This document shows positions 17,078-26,405 of a stretch of DNA of 63,143 nucleotides, piece by piece. Each line of letters starts with the position of its first letter. The first letter of the stretch is position 1. Origin of the DNA: a virus. Location of the stretch: positions 1 to 63,143 of the IMG/VR virus record IMGVR_UViG_3300028800_000100, one strand, 5' to 3'. The notes beneath the pieces are model-generated. The model was not told the DNA's origin, searched no databases, and saw only the letters and a list, made by a program, of their open reading frames with translations. Position numbers and translations under genes: made by a program.

Positions 17078-19279
17078 ATGGCAACCACAGTCAACGTCCC
17101 ATCATTGAATTATTCAAGTCATTTTTATCCAGAACTGCTGGAAGACTTGATCGCATACATGCGGGTGAATTGCCCTGAGCTCACGGACGAGGATGCGCTT
17201 GAACCACATATCCAACTGGCACGTGCCAGTGCCGCATCCGGGCACCACAACATGGTCATGTTGGACATGGTTGCCAACGAGATGTTTTTGCCGACGGCCA
17301 AATTGCGGAGCAGCCACGTGGATCTGCTTGCGGCCATTGGCCAGCAACTAGAACAGGCAACCCCGGCCGCTGTTGGTGTGCTTGGCAAATTGACCCAGAT
17401 ATTCGAATCCACAACCACGACGGTTCCGAATGGGTCAAGGTTCTCCACCATGGCTGCTCGTGGGAATCCGTCTGTTGAATACGAAGTCTTGGCAGATGTG
17501 ATCACCGCGCGGACTGATCAGGTTGGCATGGTGGCATCTTGGAACGGCTCGAATTTCACAGATCACACAGCTGATGTCTTGGCAAACAACCCTTGGACGC
17601 CTTGGACTACAACATCGGCAAATAATGCCATATATTTTGGGCACACTGGTGTGATGTGGGATTTGTTGCGCATCATCCTCAGTGCCCGTACCGCTGGTGT
17701 GATGGCGGGTGTTTGGGAATACTACGATGGCAACTTGGATCAAAGTGTCCCAAAGGGCGTGACACTCCAGCAAGTTTCCGGAGCAGCAGCGCTGGTGTTC
17801 GACTTGACCACCATCCTAGGTTCCACAAATATGGCAGGCGCGATTGTTCGCGTGCGTTGCAACCTGACCGGCGCTTTCCAAGACGTGACATCAACGTATC
17901 AAGGTGGAATCAACATCGCTTCAACGTCCGGGTTGACCGCGTTGCTAGGCCAAGCCCAGCCATCGCTTTCCACCAATGACTACACAGTTGGTAGTGCATG
18001 GCGCGCTCTATCCATAACGGCTGATGGCACCAACGGGCTGTCGACCGCCAGCGCGGATCCGGTTGATGTCGCGCTCAACCTTCCTTGGTCTGTCACGGCA
18101 GGTTGGACTCGCACCACGATCGGGATGCCAGCCGGTGGTGACAACATGCATTGGATGCGTTGGCGGGTGGTATCGACCGATGGGACGCCAACTTTCACAT
18201 TTGGCAGCGCATCCATCAGTGACGGGAACCAATACCAGATGTTCACGGCTACCCAAGGCAAATCGTACGAAGATGATCCGTTGGGTTCCAGCGATGGCAC
18301 GCCAAATCAACACTTCCAGTTGTCCAATTTCCCTGTCATAGATGACAGCATTTTGTCCATTTTGGTGACTGAGGGCGGCATCGAATCGACGTGGGTCAAT
18401 GTGCCCAACTTTCTGAATAGCACACCAACCGACAAACACTACACCAAAGCGTTTGACGATGATGGCATTTGCGACATCTACTTTGGAGACGGGAACAACG
18501 GCAAGGTGCCCGATGTTGGCACGGACAGCATACGCTCCTTGTACCGTACATTGGTCGCGGATCAAGATGGGAACGTGGGCGCCAACACGGTCACAGTCAA
18601 CATGTCCGGAATTGCTTGGTTTGCCACCGTAACCAACCCAAGAGCAGCATCTGGTTGGTCGAACATGGAAGGATCCACTGACGCAGACTTGATGCGTTTG
18701 AAGGCTGCTGCTCCCATTGCCTTACGTTCCAATGAGCGCGTGGTGACCGCTGTTGATGCTGAATACTTGGCAACTGCCTACGTGGCCGCAGACGGTTCTC
18801 GGCCTGTTGCTCGTTCGATTGCTGTTGAGGAGTCGTTTGGCCCAAAGACGCTTGAAGTTGTAGTGGTGGGCACCGGTGGCGATCCTGTGGTGTCTGGTGT
18901 TTTGGATGATTTGGACACGCAGTTCAACGCCCGCACCAAGACCAAGATGAACTGCGTGTTCAACAACAAGGTTTATGCCACCAACTTTGTGCCCCGCACG
19001 ATTGATGTTGTTGTGACTGTGGAGAATGGCGAAACGTCTGCGGTGCTAACAGCGTTGGCTGGCTTCTTGCACCCGTTGGCCAAGGATCCGGACGGCAATT
19101 GGCTTTGGTCGTTTGGCAGCAAGGTGGCAACTGCCAAGTTGACCGACATCATCATGGAGAGCATCCCAAGGCCGACTGACATGATCTTGACATCCCCGGC
19201 GTCCAACGTCTTGCTCAGCCCGCGCGAGTTGCCTGTGCTGGGATCCGTCACCATCAACATCACGACAACGGCAAAATGA
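17078..19279 (+). CDS. Baseplate wedge protein J (gp6-like)
   Basis: A 733-residue baseplate J protein, the largest wedge component that forms the inner ring of the baseplate. The N-terminus (YPELLEDLIAYMRVNCPELT) and the ANEMFLPTAKLRSSHVDLLA helix are typical of this family, as is the C-terminal region with LMRLKAAAPIALRSNERVVT, DAEYLA and a late TAKLTDIIMESIPRP segment. It is longer than P2 J because of an inserted beta-rich middle domain (about residues 120-420), as in T4 gp6-type proteins. Confidence 0.82.
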   Translation: MATTVNVPSLNYSSHFYPELLEDLIAYMRVNCPELTDEDALEPHIQLARASAASGHHNMVMLDMVANEMFLPTAKLRSSHVDLLAAIGQQLEQATPAAVGVLGKLTQIFESTTTTVPNGSRFSTMAARGNPSVEYEVLADVITARTDQVGMVASWNGSNFTDHTADVLANNPWTPWTTTSANNAIYFGHTGVMWDLLRIILSARTAGVMAGVWEYYDGNLDQSVPKGVTLQQVSGAAALVFDLTTILGSTNMAGAIVRVRCNLTGAFQDVTSTYQGGINIASTSGLTALLGQAQPSLSTNDYTVGSAWRALSITADGTNGLSTASADPVDVALNLPWSVTAGWTRTTIGMPAGGDNMHWMRWRVVSTDGTPTFTFGSASISDGNQYQMFTATQGKSYEDDPLGSSDGTPNQHFQLSNFPVIDDSILSILVTEGGIESTWVNVPNFLNSTPTDKHYTKAFDDDGICDIYFGDGNNGKVPDVGTDSIRSLYRTLVADQDGNVGANTVTVNMSGIAWFATVTNPRAASGWSNMEGSTDADLMRLKAAAPIALRSNERVVTAVDAEYLATAYVAADGSRPVARSIAVEESFGPKTLEVVVVGTGGDPVVSGVLDDLDTQFNARTKTKMNCVFNNKVYATNFVPRTIDVVVTVENGETSAVLTALAGFLHPLAKDPDGNWLWSFGSKVATAKLTDIIMESIPRPTDMILTSPASNVLLSPRELPVLGSVTINITTTAK

Positions 19280-19291
19280 TAGGCAGCCAAC

Positions 19292-20575
19292 ATGGGAATT
19301 GAATGGCAAGGGCAATTTGACGCATACAGCAATATTGCCAAACCGCTACGTGATGATGATGCCGCAAAGCAGTTGCTAAAGCGCTTCATGCTCGGCAACC
19401 AAGCCCAGCACCAACTGATCGAAGGGAAGATCATCGCCCTGTTTGACCAAATATCACCGGATCGCGTCCGGGATGACTTGCTATGGTATTACAAGGATCT
19501 GGTGGGACTCGGGCCTGACTTGTATGATATTGTGTCAAGGTTGAGCACTGCGAAGTTGCGCCAACTCGTGAAGCTCGCTCCGTCGCTTTGGAAACAGCTT
19601 GGAACACTTCCCGGCTTGTTTTCGGCCATTCGCACACTCACCGGGCGCTCTGCTGTGTATTTGGATTGGTTCAAGTACCGCTGGGTGTGCGGTGAGACCA
19701 GTTTGGAATTAGACAATAGCAGCGACGCATCGCTGCCATACGCAATTGGCGGGCCATACAATGTTGACGTTGCTGGCGATTGCACGTATTTGGCGACTCA
19801 CATCCAACCAATCGACCGTTATGCCAGCACATGGTCACTGCTGAAAATCATGGACACGGGCAACACAGACAAGGAGTTGTTGCTTGACATGATCGCGATC
19901 CAGCGACCAATATGTGAAAAAATCGAAGTGCAATTGTTGGAATTCTTGGATGACATGAGTTTGTCAGGAACAGGCGCGCCTCTTTGGGTTGTGACAGGCC
20001 CCGATCCCGTTGTTGCAAACAACGTCATGACAGTCGCTGCCGGGGTCACGCTGACGCCGCGCATCACATGCACAACCCCGGCCGGCTTGGGGAATGTCGA
20101 GATCTCGACGGATTTCCAATTCAACAGCTCGACATCTGCCATCATCTTCCAATGGTATCTGCCCAACTCAGGCGCCGTCGGAGCTATGCGCTTGGTGCTA
20201 TCAACCAACAGCACACGGGTGATGTTGCAGTCTCATTCCGGCGGCAGCTGGGTCACGGTCGCTCAAGATGACGCCACGCGCATCGAGTTGATGGCCGGAG
20301 TTTGGTTCAACATCCGCATCGAGTCGTTCGTGATCGACGGCTCGAACACTGGCACCCGAATCTACCTCGATGGGAACCTGATATTGCCCACCAGCGGTGA
20401 TCGCGTCACGGTGACCGGGGCCAACCAGCAAGGTGGCATCAACTTCAGCTTCTCTGGTGATTCGGCAATGGTTCGGATGTCTGAAGTCCATATACTACCA
20501 TTGAGGTACGCGGTTGTTCAGCTGAGCAGCGGGACCAGCCGCCGCGGTACGATTGACAAAACAGCCAACTTCTGA
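19292..20575 (+). CDS. Baseplate/tail protein I-like with C-terminal jelly-roll domain
   Basis: A 427-residue protein placed right after J, the position of P2 gpI-type proteins. The N-terminal 225 residues are helical with ELRQLVKLAPSLWKQLGT-like and LFSAIRTLTGRSAVYLDWFK segments that match this class. Residues about 225-415 add a LamG/concanavalin-like domain (ISTDFQFNSSTSAIIFQWYL, GVWFNIRIESFVIDG, TRIYLDGNLILPTSG), so this baseplate protein also carries a possible carbohydrate-binding module. The exact LRQLVKLAPSLWKQLGTLPG text lies near residue 90. Confidence 0.68.
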   Translation: MGIEWQGQFDAYSNIAKPLRDDDAAKQLLKRFMLGNQAQHQLIEGKIIALFDQISPDRVRDDLLWYYKDLVGLGPDLYDIVSRLSTAKLRQLVKLAPSLWKQLGTLPGLFSAIRTLTGRSAVYLDWFKYRWVCGETSLELDNSSDASLPYAIGGPYNVDVAGDCTYLATHIQPIDRYASTWSLLKIMDTGNTDKELLLDMIAIQRPICEKIEVQLLEFLDDMSLSGTGAPLWVVTGPDPVVANNVMTVAAGVTLTPRITCTTPAGLGNVEISTDFQFNSSTSAIIFQWYLPNSGAVGAMRLVLSTNSTRVMLQSHSGGSWVTVAQDDATRIELMAGVWFNIRIESFVIDGSNTGTRIYLDGNLILPTSGDRVTVTGANQQGGINFSFSGDSAMVRMSEVHILPLRYAVVQLSSGTSRRGTIDKTANF

Positions 20576-20586
20576 GGTGTTCGACG

Positions 20587-22851
20587 ATGCCAACCACTGA
20601 TCAATATGCGAGAATCTACAACAAGAAGATCCTGCCGCTTGACACCTTGAAGCAGGGGATTTTGGACTACCTGATCGGATCGCAAAGAGCAGCGACCAAA
20701 AGGTTGTGGAATCGTAGCTGCTTGTTTGTGAATCTGACCAACGGCGGCATCGTTCCGACTGGAAACAACCATGTCAACATCGCAGCCGTCGATGATTTCA
20801 TTGGCACTGATGGCTTGGGCAGAATCATCCAGTCATTGCTTTCCGGTCCGGCTGGTGATCGTTCTCACTCCGACTTGCAAAACGTCCCAATCCCACCAGG
20901 CACGAAGACGTATGACATTGCAACAACCCAAGTAGAAGTGGACAACGGCATCGAGACCAACCCACGAACAGGCGATGCTGAGTACACCAACTACATAGAG
21001 TTGTTGGGTTATTTGGCCAATCCTGACAGCGTAACTGCTGCCGGAACATCGATCAAGATGTACGTCAACACGGCATTCATGATGGCCTCCGCTGATGACC
21101 ATTCAGGTCGCAGTGTTCGAGTTTGGCTGAAGTCGACATCCGATGGCGGTCCCGGTGCTGTCCGTGGCGTCTTGGTTGAGAATGCGTTCCAAATTGGCAC
21201 CATTGCCCATGATGGCGGCGGTAACTATGTCACCATCGCCAACGGGTGTGGTCAAACCGTTCCGTCAACTACGGCCTCAGACTACCAAGTCATGCTCATG
21301 GGCCCGTTGGTCACAGATCACGCAGTCCATCCGTTGCTTGGAGGCTCTGGCATCTTGTTCTTGGGGCATGTTTTGTCTGTGAGCGCCAGCACTCCCATCC
21401 CCACCGGAAACATCGACAACATCGGCCAATCAGTGGCCCCTTACGGGATCGCAGACCAGGCTGCTCTGGTTGAATCGTACACGCACAATTTCATGCGTGA
21501 TAGCGGCAAGCGTTCCAATATTTTGGATGCGAATGGATCCATCATCTCAGGAATGGCCGGAGATTCGACCCCAATACCCGCTTTGCAGAAGGTCCCAGGT
21601 GCAACAGCAGGAACTGGATTGCATGTCATTTACGACGCTGGAAGTGCAAATGCGCCAATTGGTGGCACGGGCCCTGGAATGTCTGATTTCAGCGAAATAG
21701 CATGGGCTGCCGCCACTTTGCTCCACGCTGCTGCGGATGCTATGAACACGCGTTACGACATTGTGGCAGTCAATGCTGCCGCCATGCCCGGAACTTTGTG
21801 CACGTTGTCAATCATCACCGGAACAGCGAGCGGTGCCCCTGTTCTGCCAACCGTTCCAAGCAACAAGATCGGGCTGTTTGCAGTCACCGTCCCTCCAGGC
21901 GGCGGCACCACTGCCTATGATTTTGGATTTGTGCGCTTGCTCCATCGCAGGATCGAAGGTCCATTCAGCAGCTTCCACGGCATTCTGACAGGCTGCACGC
22001 CTGTTTGGTCGCTTGTCAATAGCGCCACGGATTCCGTAATCAAGTTGCCTGCTGGAGTCGAGCACATCCCGTTGATTGATGGCGAGCGCATTGAATACTT
22101 TCCAAATGACCAAGGGATCACGGCAGAGATCTCATCGACGTTGCAACCTGGCACCCCCGCCGGGACTGATGTGCCATTCTACATCTACCTTTGCGGAGGA
22201 AGACACTGCCAACTCGCAAACGCGTACGCAACGCCATACAGAGCCAACTCAGCCCCATTGAAAGTCGTTGCTTGCAGCGTCGCGCCATCACGCGGCCGCG
22301 CCGTAAACGACATCACTGACAGCGGCGGCAACACCATTCCAAGAGCAGCAACGCTGTACATCGGGATTGGGTATCGGGCGGCAGCCACGCTTTCCTACCG
22401 CAGCTGCATCATTGAGGGTGATTGGGTTTATTCTTGCAATGCGCAAAAATTTGGTGGTGGTGTGTCAATATACGGCACGAGTGGCTTTTGCCACACCGCG
22501 GACACAGTTTCAGGCTCGCCAGAAGTCATCCCAATGGTTGGCGCGCCTGCCCCGTCGACCATGATGGAGTTGGATGCTCATTACATCCCGTGCGACACCA
22601 ACCCGCGTCTGGTGCCTGTTTTCGCTTGCAATGTCGCAAGCCAATACGACAGCGCCAACTACATCGTTGGCACATTTGCAAGAGATGGCGCGATTGGCAT
22701 GTCAACGCAAACCAGAATCAACATGCACTTCAGGAAAAGAACATTCATCCCAGCAAACTTCACCTTCAGCCAGCTGAATGCTGTTAGCGGGGACATCATC
22801 TTCATGTCAGCCGAAGGCTTCAACATGAACGTGAAACGCCTATCCATTTGA
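20587..22851 (+). CDS. Large baseplate-distal structural protein (unknown, possible fibre/wedge)
   Basis: A 754-residue beta-rich protein at the end of the baseplate operon. The first about 65 residues are helical (LPLDTLKQGILDYLIGSQRA) and could dock to the I-like protein; the rest is rich in Thr, Gly, Ala and Ile with no motif I can name. Position and composition suggest a tail fibre base, tail spike or peripheral wedge protein. A terminator-like hairpin follows 45 bases after the stop, so it closes the structural operon. Confidence 0.55.
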   Translation: MPTTDQYARIYNKKILPLDTLKQGILDYLIGSQRAATKRLWNRSCLFVNLTNGGIVPTGNNHVNIAAVDDFIGTDGLGRIIQSLLSGPAGDRSHSDLQNVPIPPGTKTYDIATTQVEVDNGIETNPRTGDAEYTNYIELLGYLANPDSVTAAGTSIKMYVNTAFMMASADDHSGRSVRVWLKSTSDGGPGAVRGVLVENAFQIGTIAHDGGGNYVTIANGCGQTVPSTTASDYQVMLMGPLVTDHAVHPLLGGSGILFLGHVLSVSASTPIPTGNIDNIGQSVAPYGIADQAALVESYTHNFMRDSGKRSNILDANGSIISGMAGDSTPIPALQKVPGATAGTGLHVIYDAGSANAPIGGTGPGMSDFSEIAWAAATLLHAAADAMNTRYDIVAVNAAAMPGTLCTLSIITGTASGAPVLPTVPSNKIGLFAVTVPPGGGTTAYDFGFVRLLHRRIEGPFSSFHGILTGCTPVWSLVNSATDSVIKLPAGVEHIPLIDGERIEYFPNDQGITAEISSTLQPGTPAGTDVPFYIYLCGGRHCQLANAYATPYRANSAPLKVVACSVAPSRGRAVNDITDSGGNTIPRAATLYIGIGYRAAATLSYRSCIIEGDWVYSCNAQKFGGGVSIYGTSGFCHTADTVSGSPEVIPMVGAPAPSTMMELDAHYIPCDTNPRLVPVFACNVASQYDSANYIVGTFARDGAIGMSTQTRINMHFRKRTFIPANFTFSQLNAVSGDIIFMSAEGFNMNVKRLSI

Positions 22852-22896
22852 CCAATTAGCATTCGCAGCTTCGCAAATAAGTAATCGGCATTGGGG

Positions 22897-22952
22897 CGCC
22901 GTCCAAGAGAGCACCATCGGGCAACCGGACTCTTGGACGGCGTTTTCTTTTG
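22897..22952 (+). terminator. Strong intrinsic terminator
   Basis: A perfect 13-bp stem (CGCCGTCCAAGAG at 22897-22909 with CTCTTGGACGGCG at 22930-22942), a 20-base loop and a T-rich tail TTTTCTTTT starting at 22943. It separates the structural operon from the replication genes. Confidence 0.85.
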
Positions 22953-22968
22953 GCAAAGAATATCCAAG

Positions 22969-24387
22969 ATGAAAGTCGAAGTAACCAACACGTTGAGCCG
23001 TGTTTGGGGCACCGAAGATGAGATGAAACAGGTTGACGATCTGACATCGTATCCTGTTGCCGGTGCTGAATTCAGTGACGCATATCGCAACGGATATTGG
23101 GACGGGCGAGAGCATTTGTTGCGAAAATCACGCAAGGGCGATTATCACATCGCTCCGACGGGTGTGATGTCCGAGGTGTGCGCTGAGTTTCCCGGCGCCG
23201 AAATGGTTGACATGCGGCGCAAGCCAACCTTGGGACTTTGGACGGCACCTTGGCTCGTCCAACCACTGCGTGACTACCAATCAGCCGCGGTGAAGGCTGC
23301 TCTCAAGAATCGTGGGGTGTTTTCAGGCAAAGGCATTCTCAACCTGCCGATCCGCTCGGGCAAAACACGCACCGCGGCCGCGCTCGCTCGGGCTTTGGGT
23401 TGCCGCACATTGTTCGTGGTTCCATCTGATTTGTTGCTCGGGCAGACCATCAATGCATTCAAGGAGTGCTTTGGCCAAGAATTCCAAATTGGGATGGTTG
23501 GTGAAGGTGAATACGACACGAAAGAGATGGTGACCGTGGCCACCATCCAATCGCTCTTGGCAGGCCTGGGTTCATCCAAGCACAAGTCCGATATCATTTG
23601 GCTATTGGCCAACGTTGACTTGCTATTCGTGGATGAAAATCACCACATGGAAGGGCCCGCTTGGCGCAACATCGCCATGCAATGTGATGCCTGGTTCAAG
23701 ATCGGCCTATCTGCCACGGTGTTCGTGTCTCGCTTGCGTGAGAATCAGAGCGCCAACATCTGGATGAAGGCGGTTACCGGCGGGATCTTGTACCGTGTAT
23801 CGATGGGCCGCCTGATCAAGGCCGGGATGATCATGGCGCCCAATATCACATTCCTACGCTTTCAGCACCCTCAAAGCGTAAAAGGGTGGTCATGGCAGCG
23901 TGTCGTACGTGACTGCGTTGCCACGTGCAGGCCACGCAACAAGCTCTTGGCTGATGTCGCCGTGAAACATGCCAGGGAAGGCACGCGGGTGCTAATAGAC
24001 ACCGGCCGCTTGGACCAGATGAAGGAGCTGTACGGATACATCAGCGCGATGGGCGTGGAAGCCGAAGTTGTTCACGGCAAAACACCATCTGCAAAGAGAT
24101 GGAAGTTGATTGAAGCATTCCAGGCAGGTGATATCCAAGTGTTGATTGGCACCGTGTTCGGCGAAGGCATTGACATCCCCGAGATTGAAGTTGTTATCAA
24201 CGCAGAAGGCCAGAAAAGTGAGGTTGCGGCCATCCAGCGCATGCGCAACCTTACCCCACATCATGGCAAGACTAGTGTGAAATTCTATGATGTGATGGAC
24301 ATCGGGCAACGTCATCTTGCGGCACACTCGTTGAACAAGCTGCGATTATACAAAGGATTACGAGGCTTTACAGTCAACGTGATCTGA
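22969..24387 (+). CDS. SF2 DEAD/DEAH-type helicase (UvsW-like)
   Basis: A 472-residue superfamily 2 helicase, most like phage UvsW/ResIII-type enzymes that remodel forks and D-loops. Motifs in order: PLRDYQSAAV (about 99-108), Walker A PIRSGKT (127-133), Walker B LFVDENHH (DENH box), motif III GLSAT, motif V-like GTVFGEGIDIPEIE and motif VI AAIQRMRN. ATG 22969 lies just after the terminator tail and gives a normal N-terminus; the frame upstream of it runs through the hairpin and is not coding. It heads the replication block. Confidence 0.82.
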   Translation: MKVEVTNTLSRVWGTEDEMKQVDDLTSYPVAGAEFSDAYRNGYWDGREHLLRKSRKGDYHIAPTGVMSEVCAEFPGAEMVDMRRKPTLGLWTAPWLVQPLRDYQSAAVKAALKNRGVFSGKGILNLPIRSGKTRTAAALARALGCRTLFVVPSDLLLGQTINAFKECFGQEFQIGMVGEGEYDTKEMVTVATIQSLLAGLGSSKHKSDIIWLLANVDLLFVDENHHMEGPAWRNIAMQCDAWFKIGLSATVFVSRLRENQSANIWMKAVTGGILYRVSMGRLIKAGMIMAPNITFLRFQHPQSVKGWSWQRVVRDCVATCRPRNKLLADVAVKHAREGTRVLIDTGRLDQMKELYGYISAMGVEAEVVHGKTPSAKRWKLIEAFQAGDIQVLIGTVFGEGIDIPEIEVVINAEGQKSEVAAIQRMRNLTPHHGKTSVKFYDVMDIGQRHLAAHSLNKLRLYKGLRGFTVNVI

Positions 24388-24582
24388 ATATCTTGCCCTC
24401 ATCGCCGTCGCAGCCGCAAAATAGATACCCCGCATGACGATTCACCTGCCCACGATTTTACATAGCAGCGACAACTTTCCAGGGGAGTGTGACTTTGTGG
24501 AATCGATAAACAGCTCTGTCATGCGGAGGCGAGCTGCCACAGATGGGGGTTGAGTCACACTCCCCGCTTTTACCTCAATGCC
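24388..24582 (+). promoter_or_regulatory. Structured intergenic element with nested stems
   Basis: The gap between the helicase gene and the 24583 gene contains a nested fold: outer 12-bp perfect stem GGGGAGTGTGAC (24482-24493) with GTCACACTCCCC (24554-24565), inner TGTGG (24496-24500) with CCACA (24537-24541) and apical CAGCTC (24511-24516) with GAGCTG (24531-24536). The apical loop contains GGAGG. GCTTTTA follows the outer stem. It could be a complex terminator or a leader RNA controlling the replication genes. No clear sigma70 promoter is seen in the upstream 90 bases. Confidence 0.55.
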
Positions 24583-24984
24583 ATGAGACGACGCAAAACC
24601 AGGACACCGAAGGACAAGGACAACCACGGATGGTTCCATGCCTACATGTTCCTGGACCATGCCCGGTTGAACCAGCTTGAGCAAGCCCATGCCTTGCGCA
24701 TCTCGCTCCACCATCTCGCCAAGCTCGTATCTGGATGGAAGCGCCGCGGGCTCATCAAGATGGTCGAGGGGATCCCTCACCTCCATCTAACGCGGGTTGT
24801 CGCTGAGTTCCCGAATTTCGGCGAATTGCTTTACATCAACATCGGCCTGATGGAGGATCTTCGCAGCCCTGAGACTCGACATCGCGAGATGCAAAGAGCA
24901 GCAAGGCAGTCAGCCCAGTACAATGCTGAGAAGATGAAACGTTGGCGCCAAGAAGAGAAAAAGTTGGGCTTGTACTGGAATTGA
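24583..24984 (+). CDS. Small winged-helix-like DNA-binding protein
   Basis: A 133-residue basic protein. The segment LEQAHALRISLHHLAKLVSG followed by WKRRGLIKMVEGIPHLHL has the form of a winged helix, and the C-terminus is a charged helix. ATG 24583 is chosen because the upstream TTG 24550 lies inside the stem-loop; no clear ribosome binding site is present for either. It sits immediately before the initiator gene, whose N-terminus has a similar helix-turn-helix pattern, so a replication or regulatory role is likely. Confidence 0.5.
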   Translation: MRRRKTRTPKDKDNHGWFHAYMFLDHARLNQLEQAHALRISLHHLAKLVSGWKRRGLIKMVEGIPHLHLTRVVAEFPNFGELLYINIGLMEDLRSPETRHREMQRAARQSAQYNAEKMKRWRQEEKKLGLYWN

Positions 24985-24998
24985 GAGCCACACAATTT

Positions 24999-26396
24999 AT
25001 GGAAAACGACCACATGACGAAGCGCGGACCAAAACCCATCAATGATGTGCCTATTATTCGCAAGTGGATGCGGATGAATCACAAGGAAACCACCCAAGAG
25101 CAGCAAGCGTCAGCGCTCGGGATCAGCCATGTGACTTTACGTAAACTCATGGACAAATGGACAGATGCTGGCGCTGTGAGCATCAAAGCCGTGCGCCCAA
25201 CAGGATTCCAAAAAAGCTGGACGATGTCAGTCACGGCCGGGGTTGTCTTTAGGACGTACATTCTCCAACAATTTCCAGTGACGAAAGAGTTTCCAGTGAC
25301 GAAAGAGTTTCCAAGTCGCATTCTCCAACAATTTCCAGTGACGAAAGAGTTTCCAAGTCACATTCTCCAACAAAGCCAAGTGACGAAAGAGTTTCCAGTG
25401 ACGAAAGAGTTTCCAAGTCACATTCTCCAACAAAGCCAAGTGACGAAAGAGTTTCCAGTGACGAAAGAGTTTCCAAGTCACATTCGCCAACAAAGCCAAG
25501 TGACGAAAGAGTTTCGTCCCAGTGACGAAAGAGTTTCCAGTGACGAAAGAGTTTCCAAGCCGCAATTGCCAACAAAGCCAAGTGACGAAAGAGTTTCTTT
25601 CACGCCGCGCCGCGCTGTTTCCCCGACGCTAAGTAAAGCTAACTCTGCAGAAAGTAAGAAAAAGCAGAAAGATCCTTCAAGCCTTCCTCTTGTTCCTCGA
25701 TCCTCGCTTCGCTCGGATCTCGTCAGCGCAGCGGCAGCAGCGCCGAAGTCGGATGCACACACACTGGCTGAAGCAGTCGAACGCAAGACCAAGGCAGAGC
25801 GCGGCCGCATCCAACGCACAACAAGGCACCCCGGACTCGTCACCGGCTCGCTTCCTCCGCCGGAAGACGGCGAAGGCAAGATCACGGCCCGGCTGAGCGA
25901 CGGCACAATCGCGAACACCATGCACATCTCCGCCAAAGCGATGCTCCTACCGCCGGAAGACGTGCGCAAGCTACTCCGGACGCCGATGTACAAGCGCCTG
26001 AAAGAGGCGATGTTTTCCACCATGGCCAAGAGCTTCATGGCTGCTTACCGCAAGCTGTGGTCTGAGACTACCGGCAAGACAACGTCTGAATACGACTTGG
26101 CCAACAACACATCAACCACCGAGCATGCCAAACTAGCTGTGAAAAATTGGCTGGCATGCTGGCTTGAAGATCAGGCTGTGACGCAAGAGGAATTCATCCA
26201 CAGAGCCAATGAGTCCAAGCCGAAACATCTGAAATTCATTCAGCTTTCAAGTTTGGCTGGCGCCTTTGGGGTGGCAGTGCGCGATTACGTCCACCCCAAA
26301 GACCGTCCCAACCCCAACATGCCGACAGGGCTGTGGAAAGATGCTAACGGGCAGGAGTGGTGCATGTGGGAAGGTGAAGCTGTCAGGATTTTTTAG
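24999..26396 (+). CDS. Replication initiator containing the iteron array (lambda O-like arrangement)
   Basis: A 465-residue protein. The N-terminus carries a helix-turn-helix (TTQEQQASALGISHVTLRKL, about 28-47 from ATG 24999). Residues about 87-200 are encoded by the iterons and read as repeated VTKEFPS units that change to SDERVS after a 22-bp spacing shifts the repeat phase. The C-terminal 200 residues (from about KITARLSDGTIANTMHIS) are a folded domain that may contact the helicase. It is followed directly by DnaB-like helicase and primase genes, the lambda O-P or P22 18-12 logic. ATG 25014 is an alternative start. Function is inferred from this architecture. Confidence 0.68.
   Translation: MENDHMTKRGPKPINDVPIIRKWMRMNHKETTQEQQASALGISHVTLRKLMDKWTDAGAVSIKAVRPTGFQKSWTMSVTAGVVFRTYILQQFPVTKEFPVTKEFPSRILQQFPVTKEFPSHILQQSQVTKEFPVTKEFPSHILQQSQVTKEFPVTKEFPSHIRQQSQVTKEFRPSDERVSSDERVSKPQLPTKPSDERVSFTPRRAVSPTLSKANSAESKKKQKDPSSLPLVPRSSLRSDLVSAAAAAPKSDAHTLAEAVERKTKAERGRIQRTTRHPGLVTGSLPPPEDGEGKITARLSDGTIANTMHISAKAMLLPPEDVRKLLRTPMYKRLKEAMFSTMAKSFMAAYRKLWSETTGKTTSEYDLANNTSTTEHAKLAVKNWLACWLEDQAVTQEEFIHRANESKPKHLKFIQLSSLAGAFGVAVRDYVHPKDRPNPNMPTGLWKDANGQEWCMWEGEAVRIF
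25277..25597 (+). other. Iteron array, probable replication origin
   Basis: Eleven copies of the 17-bp unit AGTGACGAAAGAGTTTC start at 25277, 25295, 25337, 25379, 25397, 25439, 25457, 25499, 25521, 25539 and 25581. Spacings are 18 or 42 bp (one of 22), and two 60-bp higher-order units (25379-25438 and 25439-25498) differ at one base. The array lies inside the initiator gene, and a purine/A-rich stretch follows (about 25629-25675), a possible unwinding region. Confidence 0.75.
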
Positions 26397-26405
26397 CCCC
26401 AAGCC

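Noticed and set aside
24393-24463. Sigma70 promoter before the 24583 gene
   Set aside because: Candidate boxes (TTGCCC/TAGATA, ATGACG/TTACAT) have wrong spacing or poor match.
25249-25581. Minus-strand repetitive proteins across the iterons
   Set aside because: They simply mirror the 17-bp repeats in three frames; no start signals and no domain.
25277-25597. CRISPR array
   Set aside because: Intervals between units are themselves repeated and only 1-25 bp long, not unique spacers of about 30 bp, and no cas genes are present. Iterons explain it.
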